This document shows, one piece after another, positions 1 through 7,089 of a stretch of DNA of 64,000 nt. Numbering within the stretch: position 1 is the stretch's first letter; each line of letters starts with the position of its first letter. The stretch covers positions 124,001 through 188,000 of the forward strand of contig NZ_VIUW01000005.1 of assembly GCF_007828725.1 (NCBI RefSeq), read 5' to 3'. Made by a program: the position numbers and the translations under genes. The notes beneath the pieces were generated by a model, which saw nothing but the letters and a program-made list of their open reading frames with translations, was not told where the DNA came from and searched no databases. The DNA is from Marihabitans asiaticum. GTDB taxonomy: Bacteria; Actinomycetota; Actinomycetes; Actinomycetales; Dermatophilaceae.

Positions 1-243
1 GCCTGGTTCCTCGAGCACGGGCGCCTGAGCGCCTCGCAGGCGAAGGGGGTGACCGCCTCGGTCGACGAGCTGTGCGACGCCTTGCGGCCGCACGCCCAGA
101 CTCTCATCGACGCGTTCGCGATCCCGATGGCCTGGCGCGAGACCGAGCTGCTGGAGTTCCTCGGTGAGACGAGCGAGGACGACGGGCAGGGTGTGGCGCG
201 CCGCTCCGCAACGCAGGACGAGGCCGTCAGCGCAGAGCGCTGA
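1..243 (+). CDS. Acyl-CoA oxidase, C-terminal end (partial, 5' end outside window)
   Basis: The reading frame is open from base 1 and ends at the TGA at 241-243, giving the last 80 residues of a longer protein. The stretch LRPHAQTLIDAFAIP, followed by a short tail, resembles the C-terminal helical domain of peroxisomal-type acyl-CoA oxidases, which many actinobacteria use for the FAD-dependent first step of fatty-acid beta-oxidation. The catalytic domains lie outside the window, so the family call rests on the tail only. The last 17 bases overlap the convergent panE gene. A long-chain acyl-CoA dehydrogenase is the main alternative. Confidence 0.6.
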   Translation, partial: AWFLEHGRLSASQAKGVTASVDELCDALRPHAQTLIDAFAIPMAWRETELLEFLGETSEDDGQGVARRSATQDEAVSAER

Positions 244-1156
244 GCACCCAGAGCATGCTCTGGTTGTAGGGCGTGGCGATGCCGTGGCGGCGCCCGAGCT
301 CGACCACGCGACCGGCGAAGATGTCGACCTCGGTCGGGCGACCGGCGAGGACGTCCTGGAGCATCGAGGTCCTGCCGTCAGCCGGTTGCCCCTCGAGGAC
401 GTCGTACCACCGCTGCACGTCGGTCGCGGTGAGGCGCACCCCTTCGGCGGCGGCGACGGCGACCACCTCGTCCTGCAGCGCCACCATGAGGGAGCGCGCC
501 GGCTCCTGCCGCAGCCGTCCATAGGTGGTCCGGGTGGCGGCGGATGCCTGGTTGCCGCCGACGTTGACGAGGAACTTCCACCACATCCGGTGGGTCATGT
601 CGTCGTGGACGGTGCAGGCGATCCCCGCTCGGTCGAGCAGCTCCGCCACCGCCTCCGTCCGCTCGCTCCCCCCTTCGCCCGGGGTGACGGTCGCAGGACT
701 GTCGCCGATCTCGAGCCGGCCGGGCGCGGTGTACCGGACCGCGCTCCCTTCGCGCTCGGCGTCCATGGCCAGGGCGATGCACAGCAGTACCTGCTCCGGG
801 CTGAAGCGCTCCCCGATCACCCGCTCGCTGTCCAGCCCGTTGAGCACGGAGACGAAGGTCGTGTCCGGCCCGACCAGCGGGGCCACCAGGTCGAGCGAGT
901 CCTCGAGCTGGGCCGCCTTGACCGCCACGAGGACGAGATCGAAGGGGGCGTGCCCGTCCGTCGACGGGTCGAGGACGGGGATGTCCAGCGGTGCCCCGTT
1001 GACGGTCAGACCCTGAGTGCGTAGCCGCTCGGCTCGCTCACCGGCGGCGACGAGGACGACCTCGACCTCGGCAGCGGCCAGGTGGGCGGCGTACATCGCC
1101 CCGAGCGCGCCGGCGCCGACGACTGCCACGGACTCCAGGCGGGGAGCCTCGCTCAC
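227..1156 (-). CDS. panE: 2-dehydropantoate 2-reductase (ketopantoate reductase)
   Basis: This 309-residue protein reduces ketopantoate to pantoate with NADPH in pantothenate/CoA synthesis. The N-terminus has the Rossmann dinucleotide motif VAVVGAGALGAMYAAHL at about residues 9-25. KAAQLEDSL and VLNGLDSERVIGE follow as in the family, and the C-terminal helical domain carries WWKFLVNVGGNQASA, with the Lys and Asn expected for catalysis and substrate binding. The GTG start at 1156 overlaps the stop of the upstream small membrane protein (GTGA), which fixes this start over longer in-frame options and suggests translational coupling. The 3' end overlaps the acyl-CoA oxidase by 17 bases, tail to tail. 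Some actinobacterial paralogues act on other 2-keto acids, so the exact substrate is inferred. Confidence 0.85.
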   Translation of the reverse strand: MSEAPRLESVAVVGAGALGAMYAAHLAAAEVEVVLVAAGERAERLRTQGLTVNGAPLDIPVLDPSTDGHAPFDLVLVAVKAAQLEDSLDLVAPLVGPDTTFVSVLNGLDSERVIGERFSPEQVLLCIALAMDAEREGSAVRYTAPGRLEIGDSPATVTPGEGGSERTEAVAELLDRAGIACTVHDDMTHRMWWKFLVNVGGNQASAATRTTYGRLRQEPARSLMVALQDEVVAVAAAEGVRLTATDVQRWYDVLEGQPADGRTSMLQDVLAGRPTEVDIFAGRVVELGRRHGIATPYNQSMLWVLSALR

Positions 1157-1386
1157 CGGACGCCGATCACCTTGTGCTCTCGGATCGACATCACGAGGGC
1201 GACGATCCATCCGATGATGGTCCAGCCGAGCAGGAGGTTGATCCAGAAGACGCTCCAGGCGTTGCTGTTGCCGCGCAGCGCGGCGATCGCCCACGGCAGC
1301 ATGTAGCCGCCGGTGAGGATCGCGACGATGATCGCGACGGGCGCGCTGACGACGCGGTTCTTGCGGTCAGTGATGATGTCGGGCAT
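1153..1386 (-). CDS. Small membrane protein of the superinfection-immunity family
   Basis: This 77-residue protein has two hydrophobic segments, at about residues 13-36 and 47-66, separated by a short polar loop (RGNSNAWS). The pattern VFWINLLLGWTIIGWIVALV resembles the superinfection immunity family (phage T4 Imm-like), which is also common on bacterial chromosomes. In T4 the protein blocks DNA entry of superinfecting phage; the chromosomal role is not established. It starts at ATG 1386 and its stop overlaps the panE GTG, so the two are probably co-transcribed, although no functional link to pantothenate synthesis is evident. There are no phage genes nearby. Function is inferred from family resemblance only. 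Confidence 0.7.
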   Translation of the reverse strand: MPDIITDRKNRVVSAPVAIIVAILTGGYMLPWAIAALRGNSNAWSVFWINLLLGWTIIGWIVALVMSIREHKVIGVR

Positions 1387-1408
1387 GCCTCGACGGTACC
1401 GGTCGCGG

Positions 1409-2170
1409 TCAGCCGCGGGCGGGGATCGAGCGTGCGGGAGGCTGGTAGCCGAAGCGCTCTCCGGACTCGAAGGCGCTCCGATCGTTGCCGTAGGTCGGCA
1501 GCCCGCCGGCGCGGCGCAGCAGGTCCGCGGTGTGCATGACGTTCCACGCCATGATCGTGGTGTTGCGCCGGGTGAAGTCGCTGTCGAAGCCGGCTGGGTC
1601 GGAGCCCTCCTGCTCGTCGCCGAAGGAGGGGCCCGGGCCGATCTCGCCGATCCATCCGCAGTCGGCCTGCGGCGGGATGACGTAGCCGAGGTGCTGCATC
1701 GCGTAGAGCAGCGACATCGAGGTGTGCTTGACCCCGTCCTCGTTCCCGGTGACGACGGCACCACCGACCTTGCCGTAGTAGAGGGACTGGCCCTGCTCAT
1801 TGAGCTCGCCGGACATCGCGTACAGGCGCTCGATGATGCGGCGGCACACCGAGCTCTCCTCACCGAGCCAGATCGGGGTGCCGATGACGAGGATGTGCGC
1901 GCGCTCCACGCGCGGCCACAGCTCCGGCCACGCGTCGTCCGGCCAGTCCTCGCGCATGTCGGGCTGAACCCCGGGTGCGATGGGGTGCTCGACCGCGTGG
2001 AGGGTGTCGACCTCGACCCCCGCGCGGCTCATGATCCCGCCGACCGCGTCGAGGAGGAGCCCGGTGTGGGAGCGAAGGGGGTCCTTCGTCAGCGAGCAGT
2101 TGACGAGGAGGGCGCGGAGCCCGTCGTAGCTGGGTGGTTGCTGGTGGGCGGAGGCGCTGGCGTCGGTCAC
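1409..2170 (-). CDS. NAD(P)H-dependent FMN reductase / flavodoxin-fold oxidoreductase
   Basis: This 253-residue flavodoxin-fold protein has LLVNCSLTKDPLRSHTGLLL at about residues 18-37, a typical FMN phosphate-binding loop of the NADPH-dependent FMN reductase family. VIGTPIWLGEESSVCRRIIERL follows as the second flavin-contacting segment, and GKVGGAVVTGNEDGVKH as the third. The start chosen is GTG 2170 (VTDASA); upstream in-frame sequence runs into a repeat region. It is probably cytosolic and lies 22 bases upstream of the small membrane protein and panE, so it may head that operon. Its physiological electron acceptor cannot be read from the sequence. An imperfect inverted repeat begins 28 bases upstream of the start and could be a regulatory site. 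Confidence 0.75.
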   Translation of the reverse strand: MTDASASAHQQPPSYDGLRALLVNCSLTKDPLRSHTGLLLDAVGGIMSRAGVEVDTLHAVEHPIAPGVQPDMREDWPDDAWPELWPRVERAHILVIGTPIWLGEESSVCRRIIERLYAMSGELNEQGQSLYYGKVGGAVVTGNEDGVKHTSMSLLYAMQHLGYVIPPQADCGWIGEIGPGPSFGDEQEGSDPAGFDSDFTRRNTTIMAWNVMHTADLLRRAGGLPTYGNDRSAFESGERFGYQPPARSIPARG

Positions 2171-2197
2171 CGGCCCACCGTAGGCCGCCTGGTCGAG

Positions 2198-2309
2198 GTG
2201 ACTCGCGGGTACGACGGCACGAGTCACCCGGGTCGGCGCTGAGCGCCGCCAGATCTCGGGGACGAGCGCGAAGGGGGACACGACTGGTGTCGTCGTACCC
2301 GCGGGTCAC
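2198..2309. repeat. Inverted repeat pair upstream of the FMN reductase gene
   Basis: Two 18-base arms, at 2198-2215 and 2292-2309, are reverse complements with one mismatch (core CGCGGGTACGAC). With mismatches allowed, the similarity runs on to about 28 bases. The left unit also carries an internal inverted repeat, GTGACTC and GAGTCAC, around the core. The 76 bases between the arms contain the CGAAGGGGG motif at 2269. The pair occupies most of the 215-base gap between the FMN reductase start and tRNA-Val. It could be a double operator or an extragenic palindromic element; nothing in the sequence decides between them. Confidence 0.6.
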
Positions 2310-2385
2310 GAGCCGGGACGCGCAAAGGGCCGCGCCCTCACCAAGCGGACGCGACCCGTGCAGATGTCGTGCGACATCACAGCGG

Positions 2386-2459
2386 TGGACGTAAAGGGAC
2401 TCGAACCCCTGACCTTTCGCGTGTGAAGCGAACGCTCTAACCAGCTGAGCTATACGTCC
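2386..2459 (-). tRNA. tRNA-Val (anticodon CAC)
   Basis: The cloverleaf folds on the minus strand. The 7-bp acceptor stem GGACGTA pairs with TACGTCC, discriminator A. The D arm contains AGCTCAGCTGGTTAGAGC. The anticodon stem TTCGC/GCGAA closes the loop TTCACAC, giving anticodon CAC. The T arm contains GGTTCGAGTCC. No CCA is encoded. Total length is 74 nt. It stands alone, 156 bases upstream of the divergent membrane protease gene. Confidence 0.95.
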
Positions 2460-2615
2460 AGGTCTCGGCGGCCGTCGCGGGCCGGCGAGCGAGAGCAGAG
2501 TACCTGGCCGGGTCGCGCTTCGTCACATCGCGGCCGTGCGGGCGATCCGCGCCGATTCCCCGGCTCGCGCACAGGTGCGGCGCCTACCGTGGTGGCGATC
2601 AACGGGAGGTGGGCG

Positions 2616-3788
2616 ATGGAGACGAGCACGGTGATCGACGTCGTCGTCGTGGCGACGGTCCTGCTCGCGATCCTCGGTGGCGCGGCGCGGGGCTTCGGTC
2701 GGATGGTCGGCACCCTCGCCGGTGCGGCTGGTGGGCTGCTCCTCGTGCTGGCGGTGCTGCCCGACCAGCTCGACCGCCTCGAGGACCCGTCTACCCGCGG
2801 GGTCGTCCTCGTCCTCGCCACGACGCTCGTCGTCGCGACGGGTGCGGCCATCGGAGGCGTGCTCGGCGGTCTGGTCCGCCGCGGGCTGGAGGCGCTGCGC
2901 CTGGGCTGGCTGGACAGCATCGCCGGGGCGGTCGCCGGCTTCGTGACCGCTGCTCTGATCTGGGTCCTGCTCGCGAGCAATGCGGCCGCGCTGGCGCGAC
3001 CGGAGCTGACGGAGGGGGTGCGCGCGTCCCGCTCGCTCCCTCCGCTCGTCGCCGCGGCACCCGACGCGATCCGTGACCTGCCTCCCCTCTCCCAGGCGCT
3101 CGCACAGACCCGCCCCGTCCTCGCCGAGGTCATCGGGGCGCCGGCGAGCCCCCCTTCGCTGCCCGCGGAGGTCTCCGACTCACCCGAGGTGAGCACCGCA
3201 CTGAGCTCGGTCGTGCGCATCCACGGCAGCGCGAAGGGGTGCGAGGGGCAGGTCAACGGCAGCGGCTTCGTCGTGGCCCCAGGTCGGGTGGTGACGAACG
3301 CCCACGTCGTCGCCGGGGTCGACCAGCCCGCCGTGCAGGCCCGCGGCCAGCTGCCCGTCACCGGACGGGTGGTCTACCTCGACCCGCGCAACGACCTCGC
3401 CGTGGTGGCCGCCGACGGACTGGACGCCGCGCCGCTGGCGCTGAGCGAGGACGTCTCGGCCGGATCCGAAGGGGTCGTCGCCGGCTACCCCGGGGCGGGC
3501 AGCCTGACCGTCGGCGCGGCGACAGTGATGAAGGAGCAGCGCAGCCGGGTCACGATCGACGGGTCGGCCTCCACCCGGCGCGTCCTCCCGGTGGGCGCCG
3601 TCGTCGATCGCGGCAGCTCCGGTGGCCCGGTGCTGGAGATCGACGGCGAGGTCGCCGGGGTGATCTTCGCCAAGGCGGTCGGGGTCGAGCGGCTGGCCTA
3701 CGCCGTCCCGCTGTCGGTCCTGCGGCCGGTCGTCGACGACGCCGGCGCGCTGGTCGACCCGGTCGACACCGGCCGGTGCACCCGCTGA
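2616..3788 (+). CDS. MarP-like membrane serine protease (CvpA domain plus trypsin-like domain)
   Basis: The first ~130 residues of this 390-residue protein form four hydrophobic segments with the CvpA/colicin-V-production pattern. A linker follows, then a chymotrypsin-fold protease from about residue 195. The catalytic triad is visible: His in TNAHVVAG, Asp in DPRNDLAVV and Ser in DRGSSGGPV. This is the architecture of mycobacterial MarP, a periplasmic protease needed for acid and oxidative-stress survival. The start is ATG 2616, preceded by the strong ribosome site GGGAGGTGGG; the upstream in-frame ATG-like codons lack one. A possible -10 box TACCGT lies at 2585-2590. The flanking genes show no obvious functional link. 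The protease call is firm; the stress role is by analogy. Confidence 0.88.
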   Translation: METSTVIDVVVVATVLLAILGGAARGFGRMVGTLAGAAGGLLLVLAVLPDQLDRLEDPSTRGVVLVLATTLVVATGAAIGGVLGGLVRRGLEALRLGWLDSIAGAVAGFVTAALIWVLLASNAAALARPELTEGVRASRSLPPLVAAAPDAIRDLPPLSQALAQTRPVLAEVIGAPASPPSLPAEVSDSPEVSTALSSVVRIHGSAKGCEGQVNGSGFVVAPGRVVTNAHVVAGVDQPAVQARGQLPVTGRVVYLDPRNDLAVVAADGLDAAPLALSEDVSAGSEGVVAGYPGAGSLTVGAATVMKEQRSRVTIDGSASTRRVLPVGAVVDRGSSGGPVLEIDGEVAGVIFAKAVGVERLAYAVPLSVLRPVVDDAGALVDPVDTGRCTR

Positions 3789-3813
3789 GCGGCGGGCACG
3801 CAGCGCGCGCTCA

Positions 3814-4398
3814 TCAGGCGGCGAGCCCGGGCAGCATCCGCAGGTACTCCTCGACCGCGTCCGGGGTCCATCCGGGCACGCCGGTGAGCAGCAGCACGAG
3901 GTAGCCGCACAGCCAGCAGAAGGCGAGGGTGAGCAGCACCATCGGGATCTTGAGCTTCCACGGCAGGTGCCGCGCCCACTGGTCGAAGGCCTTGACCTCG
4001 GCCTTGACGAACTGGGTCACCTTGCGCGCCCACCTGAACTCCGTGGACCACAGGAAGAGCCCGATGAAGATCACCACCCAGCCGGGGCCGACGAGCGGCA
4101 CCATCGGGATGCCGACGATGATCAGGGCCAGCCCGACGACGAAGACCCCACCGCGGTAGAAGGGCGCGAGCGCCGGGTTGCACCGGATCGCACGCCGCCA
4201 CGCGATCGGGTCCTCCTCGGGGTCGATCCGCTGGTCCTCGCCGAAGCGCTCGATCAGCTCCTCGCGGACCATCGCGTGCTGCTCGCCGCGGATCGCGCGG
4301 TACGGGCGGCGGTGGCCCTGCGCGTCCAGGCCGTGCCCGCGCGAGCCCGCGCCCTCCTCGTGCTCGCGGCCCTCTGCGGCCTCGGCGGTGGTGCTCAC
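3814..4398 (-). CDS. Conserved membrane protein with PGPGW-type motif (TIGR02611 family)
   Basis: This is a 194-residue protein. A charged N-terminal region of about 80 residues precedes hydrophobic segments at roughly 84-100, 102-116 and 152-172. The signature PLVGPGWVVIFIGLF between the first two segments matches the TIGR02611/PGPGW family of actinobacterial membrane proteins, whose function is unknown. The start at 4398 overlaps the stop of pabC (ATGA), so it is the last gene of a pabB-pabC operon and is probably translationally coupled. Nothing else in the sequence indicates a folate role. Confidence 0.8.
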   Translation of the reverse strand: MSTTAEAAEGREHEEGAGSRGHGLDAQGHRRPYRAIRGEQHAMVREELIERFGEDQRIDPEEDPIAWRRAIRCNPALAPFYRGGVFVVGLALIIVGIPMVPLVGPGWVVIFIGLFLWSTEFRWARKVTQFVKAEVKAFDQWARHLPWKLKIPMVLLTLAFCWLCGYLVLLLTGVPGWTPDAVEEYLRMLPGLAA

Positions 4399-5243
4399 GG
4401 ATCCATCCCCTCCTCCACCTTCGCCGCGAAGACCTGCGCGGCTCGGTCGGTCACCGGCGTCGCAGTACCGAGCTCGCGGCCGTCGACGCTGCCGACCGGC
4501 TGGACGTCACGCATCGTGTTGGTGAGGAAGACCTCGTCGCTGTCGGTCAACGCCGTCATCGGCAGGGCCTCCTCCCGGACCTCCATCCCCGCCTCGCGGC
4601 ACCGGGCGATCGTCAGGTCGCGGGTCACGCCAGCGAGGCACCCAGAGTCCAGCGGCGGAGTGAGGATCACCCCGTCCCGGACGACGAAGACGTTGGACCC
4701 GGTCCCCTCGCACAGCTCGCCCCGGGTGTTCGCGAAGATCGCCTCGTCGGCCCCGTGAGCGCGCGCCCGGGCCAGGGCGATGACGTTGTCGGCGTACGAG
4801 GTGGTCTTCAGGCCAGCGGTCGCGGCCCGCTCGTTGCGGGTCCACGGGACGGTCGCGAGGTGGCCGTGGCTCGGCAGCGGCTGGGCCGGCACCAGGCCGA
4901 CGACGTAGGTGAGCGGACCCTCGCCGCGGTCGGAGCCGAACGGCCCCGGTCCCCCGGTGACGGTCCAGCGAGTCCTCCCGAGCGGCATCGGTCCCGCCGC
5001 CTCCAGCACCGCGTCCACCCCGGCCATCAGCCGCTCGGCGTCGAACCCGTCCAGCCCGAGACCGTCGAGCGTGCGCTCGAGCCGACGCAGGTGGCGGCTC
5101 GGGGCGAAGACCCGCCCGTCGATGATCTTGCACGACTCGAAGGCGCCGTCGCCGACGGTGATCCCGTGGTCGACCGCCGCGATCGACGGACGCGCGCCGT
5201 CCACGAGCTGACCGTTCACCCATGTCGTCACCGCCGAGCTCAT
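4395..5243 (-). CDS. pabC: 4-amino-4-deoxychorismate lyase
   Basis: This 282-residue PLP enzyme of fold-type IV releases pyruvate from aminodeoxychorismate to give 4-aminobenzoate for folate. DHGITVGDGAFESCKIIDG at about residues 25-43 is the conserved entry motif of the class-IV aminotransferase family. The PLP lysine lies in GLKTTSYADNV, and ELCEGTGSNVF and SGCLAGVTRD form the cofactor phosphate and substrate pocket. The start ATG 5243 overlaps the pabB stop, so the two products of the pathway are coupled. Branched-chain or D-amino-acid transaminases share the fold; adjacency to pabB decides for PabC. Confidence 0.88.
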   Translation of the reverse strand: MSSAVTTWVNGQLVDGARPSIAAVDHGITVGDGAFESCKIIDGRVFAPSRHLRRLERTLDGLGLDGFDAERLMAGVDAVLEAAGPMPLGRTRWTVTGGPGPFGSDRGEGPLTYVVGLVPAQPLPSHGHLATVPWTRNERAATAGLKTTSYADNVIALARARAHGADEAIFANTRGELCEGTGSNVFVVRDGVILTPPLDSGCLAGVTRDLTIARCREAGMEVREEALPMTALTDSDEVFLTNTMRDVQPVGSVDGRELGTATPVTDRAAQVFAAKVEEGMDP

Positions 5244-6343
5244 GGGGTCACTCTTGCAGAAGCCTGCGAGCGGGGCATCAGACCTCGGGATGAAGCCGCG
5301 CCCGACTGCGGGAGGACGCTCACCCCTTCGCCGTCGCCCGCCGCCAGCGCGAGGAGACGCTCCGCCTTCAGCTCGGTCTCCGACCACTCCGCTCGCGCGT
5401 CCGAACCCCAGGTGATCCCCGCGCCGGTCCCGAAGCGCAGCACCCGCCCTTCGCCGCTCTCCTCGACCCAGAACGTGCGGATCCCGACCGCCAGCGCCGC
5501 CGAGCCGGCATAGGCGTCGACCCAGCCGATCGCCCCGCAGTACGGGCCCCGCGGCACCGGCTCGAGGTCGCCGATGATCCGCAGCGCCGAGGACTTCGGG
5601 GCCCCGCTGACCGATCCGGGTGGGAAGGTCGCGGCGAGGATCTCGCCCCACCCCGCTCCCGGCCGGACCCGTCCGCAGACCTCGCTCGTGAGATGCAGCA
5701 GGCCGGGATGCTCCTCCACCGCGCACAGCGACGCGGTCTCGACGGTCCCAGGCACCGCGACCTGGCCGAGGTCGTTGCGCACGAGGTCGGTGATCATGAC
5801 GTTCTCCGCGTGGTCCTTGGCGCCGAGGTCCGCCCGCTCCCGCCCGGTTCCCTTGATCGGGCGAGAGACGAGCCGATCGCCGTCGCGGAGGAGATAGGCC
5901 TCGGGCGAGGCGCAGACGACGTCGAGACCGGCTTCGGGCACGTGGATAGTCCCGGCGAAGGGGGCGGGGTTGCCGGCGTCGAGCAGCGGCGCCAGCGCGG
6001 GGAGGTGGCTCGTCCGGGGCAGCGGGGTGGAAAGCACGCGGCAGAGGTTGACCTGGTAGACGGTGCCGTCGGCGACGTGGCGCCGGATCGTCTCGACCCC
6101 GGCGATGTAGGCGTCCCGGTCGAGCGAGGAGTGCCAGGGCTCGGCCGGTGGCTGCCAGGTCGGCGAAGGGGGCGGCCCCCCTTCGCCCATCCGGTCGAAT
6201 CGGACCGCGGTGAGCCGCCCCTCGAAGGTGACGACGACGGCCCATCGCCCGCCGGCATCGAGGTCACCGACGTCGTGGGTCACCGCGCTCGGCTCGGTGA
6301 GGACCGTGGTCCCGAATCGCGCGAACTCCACGGGCGCGAGCAT
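5240..6343 (-). CDS. pabB: Aminodeoxychorismate synthase component I
   Basis: This 367-residue chorismate-binding enzyme adds ammonia from a glutamine amidotransferase to chorismate to make aminodeoxychorismate. The conserved blocks are in order: GTVYQVNLCRVLS, SRPIKGTGRERADL (the PIKGT lysine separates PabB from the anthranilate synthase PIAGT), ITDLVRNDLGQVA, FPPGSVSGAPK, and FGTGAGITWGSDA. The protein is shorter than E. coli PabB and lacks much of the N-terminal tryptophan-binding domain, which is common for actinobacterial forms. No PabA amidotransferase is present in the window. It is coupled to pabC by an ATGA overlap. The coding strand contains an inverted pair of the CGAAGGGGG motif at 6164-6185. 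Confidence 0.9.
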   Translation of the reverse strand: MLAPVEFARFGTTVLTEPSAVTHDVGDLDAGGRWAVVVTFEGRLTAVRFDRMGEGGPPPSPTWQPPAEPWHSSLDRDAYIAGVETIRRHVADGTVYQVNLCRVLSTPLPRTSHLPALAPLLDAGNPAPFAGTIHVPEAGLDVVCASPEAYLLRDGDRLVSRPIKGTGRERADLGAKDHAENVMITDLVRNDLGQVAVPGTVETASLCAVEEHPGLLHLTSEVCGRVRPGAGWGEILAATFPPGSVSGAPKSSALRIIGDLEPVPRGPYCGAIGWVDAYAGSAALAVGIRTFWVEESGEGRVLRFGTGAGITWGSDARAEWSETELKAERLLALAAGDGEGVSVLPQSGAASSRGLMPRSQASARVTP

Positions 6344-6367
6344 GTCAGACGGCCGCTGCGGCGGTGC

Positions 6368-6676
6368 TCAGGCCAGGTGGCTCGGTGCCCACATCCGCAG
6401 GGTGGCGTCGACGACGACGTTGGGTCCCTCCCCGTCGAACGCGCGGCGGACCGCCGGGCCGACCTCCTCGAGGCTGACCCGTTCGGCGGGGACGCCGAAG
6501 GACTCGGCGAGGGCGACGAAGTCCGGCCGGGCCAGCTCGGTCGCGTACGCGCTGCCGAAGGTGTCGGTCATGTACTCGCGCAGGATCCCGTAACCGCCGT
6601 CGTCGACGATCAGCCAGGTCACCTCGGCCCAGTGCTGACGGGCCGTCGCCAGCTCGGCGATCGAGTATCGGGTCAA
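6368..6676 (-). pseudogene. Remnant of a thiamine-diphosphate enzyme (acetolactate-synthase-like C-terminal part)
   Basis: The frame encodes about 100 residues containing VTWLIVDDGGYGILREY and VALAESFGVPAERVSL. These match the C-terminal pyrophosphate-binding domain of acetolactate synthase/benzoylformate decarboxylase-type enzymes, normally about 550 residues long. The N-terminal ~80% is absent. The frame stays open upstream only to the tRNA operon terminator at 6699-6730, and the sole start codons are weak (TTG at 6676). It therefore looks like a 3' fragment left after a deletion or insertion whose junction lies beside the tRNA genes. A functional short protein cannot be excluded but is unlikely, because the active site needs the missing domains. 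Confidence 0.7.
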
Positions 6677-6698
6677 GTGGAACGGGCAGGAGACGACA

Positions 6699-6730
6699 AG
6701 GCCCCGGTCCGCGTCAGCGGACCGGGGCCT
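6699..6730 (-). terminator. Intrinsic terminator of the tRNA-Gly/Cys/Val operon
   Basis: A perfect 14-bp stem (AGGCCCCGGTCCGC paired with GCGGACCGGGGCCT) with the 4-base loop GTCA lies 10 bases downstream of the tRNA-Val end in the direction of transcription. No long T run follows, which is usual in high-GC actinobacteria. Confidence 0.85.
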
Positions 6731-6740
6731 CTCGTGCTGG

Positions 6741-6812
6741 TGGGCGATACTGGGTTTGAACCAGTGACCTCTTCCGTGTCAAGGAAGCGCGCTACCACTG
6801 CGCCAATCGCCC
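6741..6812 (-). tRNA. tRNA-Val (anticodon GAC)
   Basis: The minus-strand cloverleaf has acceptor stem GGGCGAT/ATCGCCC and discriminator A. The anticodon stem CTTCC/GGAAG closes loop TTGACAC, giving anticodon GAC, and the T loop is GGTTCAAACC. Length is 72 nt with no encoded CCA. It is the last gene of the Gly-Cys-Val tRNA operon. Confidence 0.95.
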
Positions 6813-6837
6813 GAGACATGCAGGTTCTGCATGGTCG

Positions 6838-6908
6838 AGGTGGAGACGGGATTTGAACCCGTGTAGACGGCTTTGCAGGCCGTTGCCTCGCCTCTCGGCC
6901 ACTCCACC
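6838..6908 (-). tRNA. tRNA-Cys (anticodon GCA)
   Basis: The minus-strand cloverleaf has acceptor stem GGTGGAG/CTCCACC and discriminator T, the identity base expected for cysteine tRNA. The anticodon stem ACGGC/GCCGT closes loop CTGCAAA, giving anticodon GCA. Length is 71 nt. It lies 25 bases upstream of tRNA-Val. Confidence 0.95.
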
Positions 6909-6929
6909 ATGGAGGCGGTGAACCTTCCG

Positions 6930-7002
6930 AGCGGATGACCGGCCTCGAACCGGCGACCTCAACCTTGGCAAGGTTGCGCTCTACCAACTGAGCTACATCC
7001 GC
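6930..7002 (-). tRNA. tRNA-Gly (anticodon GCC)
   Basis: The minus-strand cloverleaf has acceptor stem GCGGATG/CATCCGC. The anticodon stem CAACC/GGTTG closes loop TTGCCAA, giving anticodon GCC, and the T loop is GGTTCGAGGCC. Length is 73 nt. It is the first gene of the three-tRNA operon; the Gly-Cys-Val order is common in actinobacteria. Confidence 0.95.
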
Positions 7003-7089
7003 ACTTCGCGCTCCCGGCGGGTTCCCCCGTCGTTCGCGTGCGGAGCGACACTAGCCCACGCTCGGCGTGATCACCAAACCGCGTGCGGC

